This document shows positions 1-5,325 of a stretch of DNA of 7,075 nucleotides, in pieces. Origin of the DNA: Lentisphaeria bacterium UBA1776. Its GTDB lineage: Bacteria; Verrucomicrobiota; Lentisphaeria; Victivallales; Victivallaceae. Positions within the stretch are counted from its first letter, which is position 1; every line of letters begins with the position of its first letter. The stretch covers positions 16,141 through 23,215 of the forward strand of contig DCGO01000125.1 of assembly GCA_002314605.1 (NCBI GenBank), written 5' to 3'. A model generated the notes under the pieces. It did no database searches and was not told the origin of the DNA. It saw nothing but the letters and a program-made list of their open reading frames with translations. The position numbers were made by a program, and so were the translations under genes.

Positions 1-213
1 AAAGTCCGCAACGCGCGACTTTTCGGCGGTTACCACCCTGGGTAGCCGCCTCAAATTCGCACATCGCGTCTTTTTCCCCACAGGCTCGCAATCTATCCGT
101 TTGAATTTTTAGAGGTACCCTTATTGTAATTCAGTTACAGACCTTCCCGTTTTCAAGTCTCCAAGACTGAGAAAAGACATTCTGTTTGATTTTTCTGTAG
201 AATCCTACGTTTT
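1..213. other. Left-edge stretch with no recognisable gene
   Basis: I find no convincing coding region here: the plus-strand frames hit stops, and the one minus frame open across positions 1-130 gives no protein I recognise. The visible structure is a stem-loop at 25-50 (described separately) and a small palindrome, AGTCT-CCA-AGACT, at 156-168. A weak promoter-like pair on the plus strand, AAGACA at 174-179 and TAGAAT at 198-203 with an 18-base spacer, lies just ahead of the epimerase ghost that begins at 214. It may be a leftover promoter, but matches this loose occur by chance. Confidence 0.4.
25..50. repeat. 10-bp inverted repeat (stem-loop)
   Basis: GGCGGTTACC at 25-34 pairs with GGTAGCCGCC at 41-50 over ten pairs, one of them G-U when read as RNA, leaving a 6-base loop (ACCCTG). 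Neither side is followed by a clean T tract, so this does not look like a finished intrinsic terminator. It could be the end of a mobile element or an RNA hairpin from a transcript that begins outside the window. Confidence 0.5.
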
Positions 214-288
214 ATGAGTTCTGCAACATCAAGGTACAGAATCGATCATTTTCTCATCACGGGCGGAACTGGTTTCATCGGCAACTGA
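214..288 (+). pseudogene. N-terminal remnant of an NAD-dependent sugar epimerase/dehydratase
   Basis: An open frame starting at the ATG at 214 encodes 24 residues ending FLITGGTGFIGN and then stops at TGA 286-288. A hydrophobic first strand followed by GGTGFIG is the signature start of the extended short-chain dehydrogenase family (the Rossmann dinucleotide-binding loop GxxGxxG), which includes UDP-sugar 4-epimerases and dTDP-glucose 4,6-dehydratases. Intact members are about 300-350 residues, so at least 90% is missing. The bases between the stop and the antiterminator end at 349 show no continuation that I can recognise. Such enzymes are standard in polysaccharide loci, which fits wecB and the acetylation genes nearby. 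No good ribosome binding site precedes the ATG. The match is short, so it rests on the seven-residue motif and its hydrophobic lead-in. Confidence 0.55.
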
Positions 289-339
289 ATCTCTGTTGTT
301 TCATGTTCCGCATCGATGATCCTTCCGGAGCGATGCCGC

Positions 340-366
340 AAAAAAGTGTCACGCCGTGACCTTTTT
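340..366 (-). terminator. Intrinsic terminator overlapping the antiterminator stop codon
   Basis: Read on the minus strand, the end of the antiterminator gene is AAAAAG-GTCAC-GGC-GTGAC-A-CTTTTTT. GTCAC (360-356) pairs with GTGAC (352-348) around a 3-base loop. The flanking A/G and C/T runs (366-361 with 346-341) extend the stem across one bulged base. The hairpin includes the TGA stop at 351-349 and ends in a T run, as an intrinsic terminator does. Because of the A/T symmetry it could also act on plus-strand transcripts coming from the epimerase ghost. Confidence 0.55.
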
Positions 367-906
367 CAGTTCATCTGCCGAAATGGGATATTCCACATGC
401 TGGCCCAGAATACTGACGTTCACGATAATTGCACTGTTTGCATCGTCGCGCCGGACCACGTTGGTAACGAGCCCTTTCAGCGAACCTGTTTTGATCAGCA
501 CCTTGTCGCCGGTCCCGAGCCCGGGATTGATGCGGACCGGAGCCTGTTGGGCCAGAAGTTCACATTGCTGCAGCGCCTTCAGTTCTTCAATCAGCACATT
601 TTCCTTGTGCTCGTCGAACAGTAGTTCAATACGATAGATCTGCTTTTCCCGGTACCGCAGATCCGTTGCAGCTTCGCGATCCATGCAGAGGAACAGATAC
701 GTTGGAAACATCGGCACCTGCGTGACCACCTTCGTGTAGTGTATCATGTAGGCATGGGGGACCACCGGCAGGTAGCAGATGATCCCGGAGTTCCGCAGTT
801 TTTCCGCCAATTTCTTTTCGGCCCGGTAGCGGACATACGCATATCCCCAAAAAAGACCAGTCACTTTTTTTATTTCGAGCCTGTCTGACACCCAGCATTT
901 CCTCAT
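349..906 (-). CDS. NusG-like transcription antiterminator (UpxY/RfaH type)
   Basis: This encodes a 185-residue NusG paralogue. Such proteins bind the RNA polymerase clamp through an N-terminal NGN domain and prevent pausing and termination in specific long operons, typically capsule or exopolysaccharide operons. The NGN part is roughly residues 19-110 (WGYAYVRYRAEKKLAEKL, then a YLPVV and a MFPTYLFL segment). The KOW motif is near residues 131-150 (GTGDKVLIKTGSLKGLVTNV). Length matches UpxY-type proteins. The chosen ATG at 906 is the only upstream start in frame, since a TGA lies a few codons before it; AGGG seven bases upstream is a modest Shine-Dalgarno. A promoter sits about 395 bases upstream. 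A terminator-like hairpin covers the stop, and no partner gene follows, so it looks separated from its target operon. Residues 1-18 do not resemble the usual start of the family and may reflect a frameshift (see findings). Confidence 0.9.
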   Translation of the reverse strand: MRKCWVSDRLEIKKVTGLFWGYAYVRYRAEKKLAEKLRNSGIICYLPVVPHAYMIHYTKVVTQVPMFPTYLFLCMDREAATDLRYREKQIYRIELLFDEHKENVLIEELKALQQCELLAQQAPVRINPGLGTGDKVLIKTGSLKGLVTNVVRRDDANSAIIVNVSILGQHVEYPISADELKKVTA

Positions 907-1300
907 GCAAAAGCCCTGTCACTTGATCATCCGATCTTGCAACATAAGCACGCTTTTCTAAAGCCGCGTCACATCGTGACATTGTATGATCGACACGGAC
1001 ACGGAAACTGAAGGCTCTGGGCACACTGTCTCAGAAGTATTTCCGCGCTGCGTCAAAAAAAAACGGAAGAAGGTACAATCGTTCGCTCGCCGAAAAAAAA
1101 CGAGGGACGCCATTCCGGGGGGAACATGGTCCGCAGGATACCCGATTCTTGCCGAATTTCCGCAGACTGGCTTCCCTGAAAAAGGATCGCTTCGGACTCG
1201 CAGAAAACCGGCTTATCGTCCGATGTAATCATTTGACCCGCCACTCCTGTGTTGTTGGGAAACGCTTCCACCCCTGACCCCATTCTTTCTTTATGGGCAC
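907..1300 (-). promoter_or_regulatory. Long 5' leader of the antiterminator gene
   Basis: If transcription starts about seven bases past the TATATT box, near 1294, the antiterminator mRNA has a leader of roughly 390 bases. No protein in this stretch is recognisable. Two long T runs occur on the minus strand (complements of A8 at 1093-1100 and A9 at 1056-1064). The first follows an imperfect hairpin that could act as an attenuator (separate entry). A 76-codon open frame on the minus strand, 1283-1053, begins about 11 bases after the expected start of transcription and spans that hairpin; its product matches no family I know, and it has only a weak purine-rich ribosome binding site. A palindrome GTCAC-ATC-GTGAC lies at 968-980. 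Confidence 0.45.
1093..1132 (-). terminator. Putative attenuator hairpin in the antiterminator leader
   Basis: On the minus strand GGA-CCA-(tg)-TTCC-(cccc)-GGAA-TGG-(cg)-TCC can fold into a ten-pair stem with two 2-base bulges and a four-base loop (1132-1105). It is followed by CTCG and then eight T residues (complement of 1100-1093). The four-base gap between stem and T run is longer than ideal, so termination could be weak or conditional. Its place inside the leader of a transcription antiterminator gene suggests a regulatory rather than end-of-operon role. The fold was worked out by eye, without energy calculation. Confidence 0.4.
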
Positions 1301-1329
1301 AATATACTCTCTCGCCGGGAAAAAATCAA
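1301..1329 (-). promoter_or_regulatory. Sigma-70-like promoter for the antiterminator transcript
   Basis: On the minus strand TTGATT (1329-1324) and TATATT (1306-1301) are separated by exactly 17 bases. They match the consensus hexamers TTGACA and TATAAT at 4 of 6 and 5 of 6 positions. The predicted start of transcription is near 1294, pointing at the NusG-like gene. This is the best promoter-like sequence I find in the window. Confidence 0.55.
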
Positions 1330-1361
1330 GAGTGATAAGTCTGAGCGCGTGAAAAAATTCA

Positions 1362-1396
1362 CAGATATCCCACATTTTTCAAAAAGGGGGTATCTG
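1362..1396. repeat. Imperfect 35-bp palindrome upstream of the promoter
   Basis: CAGATA (1362-1367) pairs with TATCTG (1391-1396), CCC (1369-1371) with GGG (1388-1390), and TTTT (1375-1378) with AAAA (1382-1385). One bulged base and a small internal loop break the symmetry. The centre lies about 50 bases upstream of the -35 box of the minus promoter. A regulator operator is possible, as is a leftover terminator. The rest of 1330-1470 also holds a perfect AGAATC-T-GATTCT palindrome at 1417-1429, but no gene. Confidence 0.35.
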
Positions 1397-1470
1397 CATG
1401 CATCTTTGATCGTACGAGAATCTGATTCTGAAAAAGCGGTTTTGTCAGATTTTTGTTTTGACGGTCAGAT

Positions 1471-1867
1471 TGCGGTTCACCCCGAAAACTGGACAACTTG
1501 AATAGGTGTAAAACGGCAAGTAAATTATAACTAAGGAAAATTCAGGCTACACCAGCGTGGGATCCGCATCAGCATGGACGGGCGTGGACGATGCCGGGAC
1601 AACGCCAAGATGGAGCGTTTCTGGTAAGCGCTCAAATATGAGGGCATCAAAATCAAGGAGTATGTCAGCCTGCCGCTGTTGCGCTTCGGAGTACCGCACT
1701 ATGTAAATTTCTACAACACGCAAAGAATTCACTCTGTGCTTCAGTACAAAACGCCGGAAGAAGTCTATTTCGGGACTTGCAATTCCGGGAAAAAGAGCTA
1801 TATTCCATGATAAGCGTTTTACACCTGTCTTTTCATGAAAAGTTGTCTGACCTCAGGGGTAGGCGCG
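1471..1867 (+). mobile_element. Internally deleted IS3-family element with both ends kept
   Basis: The two borders are related inverted repeats. The left reads ACCCCGAAAACTGGACAACTT from 1479. The right end, read inward from 1860, has ACCCC, then a diverged stretch, then GACAACTT. Both continue inward, after a short variable spacer, into AGGTGTAAAACG: 1504-1515 on the left, 1826-1815 on the right as its exact complement. ACCCCGAAAACTGGACA-type termini are common in the IS3 family. Between them lies a left untranslated segment ending in a purine-rich ribosome binding site (AAGGAAAA, 1533-1540), joined directly to the C-terminal part of an OrfB transposase. OrfA and most of OrfB are gone. Outer boundaries are approximate and I see no clear target-site duplication. 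Confidence 0.6.
1541..1810 (+). pseudogene. C-terminal fragment of IS3-family transposase (OrfB)
   Basis: The plus-strand frame reads RGIRISMDGRGRCRDNAKME, RFW, a stop (TAA 1625-1627), then ALKYEG, YVNFYNTQRIHSVLQYKTP and EEVYF, ending at TGA 1808-1810. This is the C-terminal third of the integrase core of IS3-family OrfB. The glutamate of NAKMERFW (codon 1613-1615) corresponds to the third residue of the DDE triad, and YNxxRxHSxLxYxTPxEVY is the conserved tail. The two catalytic aspartates and the whole N-terminal part are absent, and one codon of the ERFW-R/G-x-LKYE block has become a stop. It cannot encode an active transposase. The DGRGR wording differs from what is usual for the element at 3303-3608, so these are probably two different IS3 lineages. 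Confidence 0.85.
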
Positions 1868-1897
1868 CCTGTAAGCGGATTGAGATCAGTTCAAAAG

Positions 1898-1903
1898 AAA
1901 GGA
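1898..1903 (+). promoter_or_regulatory. Ribosome binding site that fixes the wecB start
   Basis: AAAGGA lies six bases upstream of the ATG at 1910. It selects that start over the ATG at 1835, which is in frame but sits inside the right end of the IS3 remnant, lacks a Shine-Dalgarno sequence and would add 25 residues foreign to the family. Confidence 0.8.
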
Positions 1904-1909
1904 TTTCTC

Positions 1910-3034
1910 ATGAAAATCATTAGTGTTGTGGGCGCACGTCCCAATTTCATGAAAATCGCGCCGTTCTGCCGGGCCCTGGCGGAGCATCCGGGGGTCAAAC
2001 ACGTTCTGGTCCATACCGGACAGCATTATGACGCGAGGATGAGTGATTCGTTTTTCGTCGATCTCAACATCCCGGAGCCGGATGTTCATCTCAATATCGG
2101 TAGCGGTTCACACGCCGAACAGGTCGGGCGCACGATGATCGAATTCGAGAAGGTGGTAAGAGCGGAAAAACCGGACTGGATCGTGGTCGTGGGCGATGTC
2201 AACGCCACTTGCGCCTGTTCCATCGTCGCAAAAAAGGAACATGTGAAACTTGCACATATCGAAGCCGGTTTGCGTTCGGGCGATATGGATATGCCCGAGG
2301 AGGTGAACCGTCTCGTGACCGACCGTCTGGCGGACCTGCTGCTGACACCGGACCGTATCTCCTGTACCAATCTGACGGAAGAAGGGGCTTGTCCCTCCCG
2401 GATCGCCTTCGTCGGAAACATCATGATCGACACGCTGGAGGCACAACGCGGCAAAGCGGCGGCGCGGAACGTGACGGAACTGGTGAAACGGGAATTGCTG
2501 GAACCCCACAGTATTCCGGCGCTCCCGGATGACGGTTTTGCTGTGATGACGATGCATCGCCCCAGCAATGTCGACCAGATCGGGATACTGAAACCGCTGA
2601 TCGATTTTCTGGCGGATGAAGTGGCAAAAGATATGCCGCTTCTGTGGCCGATTCATCCGCGGGCGAAGAAGCAACTGGAACGCTTCGGTCTGTGGGACAA
2701 GGTGCGCGCCAGCGTCGTGCTCCTGAACCCCCTCGGTTATCACGACATGCTCCGGCTCAACATGGGAGCCCGTGTGATGCTGACAGACTCCGGCGGATTG
2801 CAGGAGGAGTGCTGTGTTCTGGGAACCCCCTGCCTGACCCTGCGCTGGAACACGGAACGCCCGGTGACGCTCCGGGAACACGGAGGAGCCTCCATGCTGG
2901 TCGGGAATGACGTGGAAAAAATCCGCGCCGCCTATCGGGAGGTTCTGCATTCAACGCGGACGTCGCAGCGCCCGGAGTTATGGGACGGGCACGCCGCAGA
3001 GCGGATTGTCGATGCGCTTCTCCACGCGAAGTAG
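1910..3034 (+). CDS. wecB: UDP-N-acetylglucosamine 2-epimerase (non-hydrolysing)
   Basis: This 374-residue cytoplasmic enzyme interconverts UDP-GlcNAc and UDP-ManNAc, supplying ManNAc or ManNAcA for surface polysaccharides. The fold is GT-B-like. Visible family landmarks are GARPNFMKIAP (residues 8-18, with R10 and K15), HTGQHYD (35-41), GDVNAT (D96), HIEAGLRS (E118), PEEVNR (E130/E131), MHRPSN (H216), a PIHPR motif, and the UDP-binding DSGGLQEE followed by LRWNTERPVT. These correspond to the active-site residues of E. coli WecB. Length is typical and the frame is unbroken. The start at 1910 gives the conserved MKIISVVGARPN opening. The gene stands alone on the plus strand, starts about 43 bases after an IS3 remnant and ends ahead of a strong terminator. 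Its original promoter is therefore probably lost or replaced; I see no clear promoter upstream. Confidence 0.96.
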   Translation: MKIISVVGARPNFMKIAPFCRALAEHPGVKHVLVHTGQHYDARMSDSFFVDLNIPEPDVHLNIGSGSHAEQVGRTMIEFEKVVRAEKPDWIVVVGDVNATCACSIVAKKEHVKLAHIEAGLRSGDMDMPEEVNRLVTDRLADLLLTPDRISCTNLTEEGACPSRIAFVGNIMIDTLEAQRGKAAARNVTELVKRELLEPHSIPALPDDGFAVMTMHRPSNVDQIGILKPLIDFLADEVAKDMPLLWPIHPRAKKQLERFGLWDKVRASVVLLNPLGYHDMLRLNMGARVMLTDSGGLQEECCVLGTPCLTLRWNTERPVTLREHGGASMLVGNDVEKIRAAYREVLHSTRTSQRPELWDGHAAERIVDALLHAK

Positions 3035-3302
3035 GATGACTTTTCTTTTTGTTCATTCTGCTCCACCATTTTTTTGCTTTGATTGGGGCGGCAACGCCGA
3101 AAAGAAAGACCTCGTTTCAAACTTGCGTTTAACGAGGTCGTTTCATTTTTTGGTTACATCGTCCCGTATCCCGCGCCACTTCGTGCCCGGCGGGTCGCGA
3201 TTGCACTCGCAATGGCTCGTGCTTTCGCTCCTGGAATATGTGAAACAGAAAAGAAAATCCGGTCGATGCTATGTTTTTCTTGATGAACCGCAGGAAATAG
3301 AC
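3035..3302. other. Stretch between wecB and an IS remnant, no recognised gene
   Basis: Apart from the terminator at 3108-3139 I can assign nothing here. Several short frames are open on both strands, but none gives a product I recognise. Another short GC stem, CGGC-AAC-GCCG, lies at 3089-3099. The segment 3141-3302 leads into the IS3 transposase fragment in the same frame, but the encoded residues do not resemble the N-terminal part of IS3 OrfB, so the junction with the transposase fragment probably falls near 3300. Confidence 0.4.
3108..3150 (+). terminator. Intrinsic terminator downstream of wecB
   Basis: GACCTCGTT (3108-3116) pairs perfectly with AACGAGGTC (3131-3139). The stem continues with AAAC (3119-3122) and GTTT (3127-3130), with a bulged TC and a four-base loop TTGC. 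Thirteen base pairs followed by GTTTCATTTTT is a strong rho-independent terminator. It lies 73 bases past the wecB stop. The minus-strand side is T-rich too, so it may act in both directions. Confidence 0.8.
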
Positions 3303-3608
3303 GGATGGGATGCGCCGCGAAAAGCCGAAACGCACAAGCCGCGTATCAAAGAACCGAACCGTTTCTGGGGAATTGATATGACCAAGGTGATGATTCCGGC
3401 GTTCGGCTGGGTTTATCTCCATGTCGTACTGGACTGGGGGACCAAGAAACTGCTGTCAACACATTTGAGCCTGACAAGCAAGGCTTCAGACTGGATTTTT
3501 GCGCTGAATGAGGCTGTTAATCTCCAATTCCCTGACGGGATCAGGGGAGCAGAATTCATTCCGTATCTCGTCAGCGATCACGGTTGTCAGCCGACATCAA
3601 CGTCTTTT
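3303..3608 (+). pseudogene. Central fragment of an IS3-family transposase (OrfB)
   Basis: The frame encodes DAPRKAETHKPRIKEPNRFW, then GIDMTKVMIPAFGWVYLHVV, LDWGTKKLL and, after about 40 more residues, LVSDHGCQPTSTSF. This is the first part of the rve integrase core of IS3-family OrfB. The first catalytic aspartate is in WGIDMTK (codon 3375-3377) and the second in SDHGCQPTS (codon 3576-3578). The normal continuation with a NADTERF-type block and the catalytic glutamate is missing; the sequence leaves the family at about 3608, where the reading frame meets the minus-strand small gene. Upstream, the N-terminal helical part is missing too. It is a fragment truncated at both ends, with no internal stop, so the decay may be fairly recent. 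I see no terminal repeats. Confidence 0.82.
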
Positions 3609-3609
3609 T

Positions 3610-3790
3610 TCAACCCCTGTTTTTCAAAATGTGCGCAATTTTCCGGACGTTATCTTCCAACTGCGCTATATCTTTTTCCGAAAACGCAACAGAAGTGAAC
3701 TGTCGGAAATTGTCATGAACTATAATGCGATAAGATTCTGCGCTTAGCAAAAAAGTAAAAAAGAAGGATTGACAACAAAAATCTTTTCAT
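3610..3790 (-). pseudogene. Small secreted protein gene with a frameshift, third in the acetylation operon
   Basis: Twelve bases after the acetyltransferase stop, an ATG at 3790 is preceded by AAAGGA (8-base spacing) overlapping that stop. As written, the frame gives 25 residues (MKRFLLSILLFYFFAKRRIL and five more) and ends at 3713. Removing one T from the six-T run (complement of 3757-3762) gives MKRFLLSILLFTFLLSA followed by ESYRIIVHDNFRQFTSVAFS and EKDIAQLEDNVRKIAHILKN, stopping at TGA 3612-3610. That is a textbook signal peptide with a likely cleavage at LSA/ES, then a 42-residue mature part that is mostly polar and helical. I recognise no family. The end coincides with the edge of the IS3 fragment, so the protein may be a truncation of something longer. 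An assembly error in the T run would make it intact up to 3610. Confidence 0.55.
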
Positions 3791-3802
3791 TTTCGATGTC
3801 CT

Positions 3803-5317
3803 TTACTTTTTGACCAAAGTTCCAAAACAGGGCGTAGCGAGCAGCAGTTCCTCATTGTCGAACTCACTGCGGTTCCAGCTGCCGTACTGCGCTTCGTACT
3901 TGTCCCACGGCTCCAGCCGGATTTTTACAGTATCTCCCACGCGGAGTTTCGCCGCATCGCTCCTGACGTTGTCGCGCATGCTGACGGCGTAAACCAATGC
4001 CTGACCATTGCCGTCGATGTCCCCGAGATGGAGGCTCATCACATGATCCTTGTAGGGCGCGGAATTGGGACGCGGCACTGCGGTTGCTCCGAGGAGCGTC
4101 GCCGTCACTTCACGGGGCGCAGAAACTTCAAGAAACTTGCTTTCCGGCACCTTGCCGAGCGTCAGGTCGAGCATCTTCCAGTCGCCGTTCACCAGTTCGC
4201 GGATGGCGAATTCGTAGACGACCACCTTTTTCCCGGCGAGGCGGTCGCGTCCGCGCTTGAGTTCATTGGCCAGCAGCTGGCGCGTGGCAAAGGCTCCAGC
4301 GTCGTTGCGCAAAATCGCATCGACCGGAGTGTTGCAGAATGCGCCAAGCGCCTCAGCAAGACCGCCGTTTTCGCCCCAGTTCATCGCAGGAAGAGAATAA
4401 ATGTTGGCGAAACTGTCGCCCAGCAGCAAAATTTCGCTGTCACGCTGCGGACGGCTGTTGTAATCCCGGACGCTGACGGTTTCCACAGGGAAGTAACGTT
4501 CACAATCCGGCAGTGTCAACATCGCGGCGATGTCTCCGAGATTGGTGGCTTTGTGCGAGGGAAAGTGTACATCCGCAAATTGGGAACCGATTTCTCCGGC
4601 GATCTTGCGCGCCGTGAACTCCATTGCTTCCGGGGTCCAGTGAGTATCGGTTTTGAGATAAGGTTCGCATTCATTTTGGCGCATCGCAACAAAATCATCG
4701 GCAAGGTCGATGACCGTGATCCCCGCCGCTTCCATCTGCTTTTTGAATTCGGCAAAGGAGGAATTCTGCACCGGGATCGTTTTGCCGCCAAGCTGATCGG
4801 CGTAGATCATCGGCTTGACCGGTACGGGGAGCAATATGAGCCGGATGCCCCGCTTCGCCAGTTGCTCCTTGAAGTCGATCACCGCCCTCACCGGGTCCGG
4901 TTGGACCCCGGCAAGCATGCGCTTGTGAAGTTTTTCCCTGCGCAGGAAACCGGGATTGATGAGATATTCATAGTCACCAGCAAAGAAAAGCCAACCATCT
5001 TTGCCTACAATCACCTTTTCATTGCCGATGCGGAACGCGTTCATCAGGAACCGCTGTGCAGGCGTCAGAAGCGCGTACCGCAGGAGCGAAGTGTCCTCGA
5101 TGGCAGTCTCGTATGCTTTGATGGTTTTCTGCGCAGTCTCCATCTTCCGCCACTCCCCGAAGGGCTGGTGCCAGAAAATCTGCACACAGGGATAACTCCC
5201 GATGAAGAGCAGAAAGAAAACGGTCAGAAACCACTTCTGCGCGCCGGACACGGTGGTGTGTCCGACCTCGATGTTGGCGATCTCTTCCCGGGAGAGTTTT
5301 TTCGTCATTTCAGCCAT
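3803..5317 (-). CDS. AlgJ/AlgX-like SGNH O-acetyltransferase, membrane anchored
   Basis: This 504-residue protein should transfer acetyl groups to a polysaccharide in the periplasm, receiving them from the MBOAT partner encoded just upstream. A single hydrophobic segment (about residues 29-46) after a short polar N-terminus looks like a signal anchor. The AlgJ/AlgX SGNH domain follows: a GKDGWLFFAGDYEYL block (105-119), TDTHW with D224 and H226, and LLLGDSF with the nucleophile S302. These match the catalytic Ser-Asp-His set of AlgX and AlgJ. Residues from about 391 form an extra C-terminal region, rich in predicted strands (LHLGDIDGNGQALVYAVSMR, later VGDTVKIRLEPWDKY), absent from AlgJ as I know it. 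The ATG at 5317 has AAGGAG 8 bases upstream, overlapping the stop of the MBOAT gene 12 bases away. The substrate is unknown; alginate is not implied. Confidence 0.9.
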   Translation of the reverse strand: MAEMTKKLSREEIANIEVGHTTVSGAQKWFLTVFFLLFIGSYPCVQIFWHQPFGEWRKMETAQKTIKAYETAIEDTSLLRYALLTPAQRFLMNAFRIGNEKVIVGKDGWLFFAGDYEYLINPGFLRREKLHKRMLAGVQPDPVRAVIDFKEQLAKRGIRLILLPVPVKPMIYADQLGGKTIPVQNSSFAEFKKQMEAAGITVIDLADDFVAMRQNECEPYLKTDTHWTPEAMEFTARKIAGEIGSQFADVHFPSHKATNLGDIAAMLTLPDCERYFPVETVSVRDYNSRPQRDSEILLLGDSFANIYSLPAMNWGENGGLAEALGAFCNTPVDAILRNDAGAFATRQLLANELKRGRDRLAGKKVVVYEFAIRELVNGDWKMLDLTLGKVPESKFLEVSAPREVTATLLGATAVPRPNSAPYKDHVMSLHLGDIDGNGQALVYAVSMRDNVRSDAAKLRVGDTVKIRLEPWDKYEAQYGSWNRSEFDNEELLLATPCFGTLVKK

Positions 5318-5325
5318 GGTGTACT

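Noticed and set aside
626..1024. A 132-codon minus-strand frame overlapping the antiterminator N-terminus
   Set aside because: Most of it lies in the wrong frame of the NusG-like gene. Only the short stretch before the T/G run is of interest, and I report that as a possible frameshift.
1053..1283. A 76-codon minus-strand frame in the antiterminator leader, as a real protein gene
   Set aside because: No recognised family and only a weak ribosome binding site. I mention it as a possible leader frame but do not annotate it as a gene.
1444..1471. Direct repeat GTCAGATT at 1444-1451 and 1464-1471 as a target-site duplication
   Set aside because: Both copies lie on the same side of the IS remnant and so cannot flank an insertion.
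2108..2950. A 280-codon open frame on the minus strand inside wecB
   Set aside because: It lies wholly antisense to the intact epimerase, and the translation shows no recognisable domain.
2907..3302. Reading the plus frame around 2907-3698 as one complete transposase
   Set aside because: Its first part overlaps wecB out of frame and the terminator, with no resemblance to IS3 OrfB; only about 3303-3608 matches the family.
3716..3735. TATAAT at 3721-3726 on the plus strand as a promoter
   Set aside because: No -35 box at a workable distance (the nearest TTGTCA is only a few bases away) and no plus-strand gene follows.
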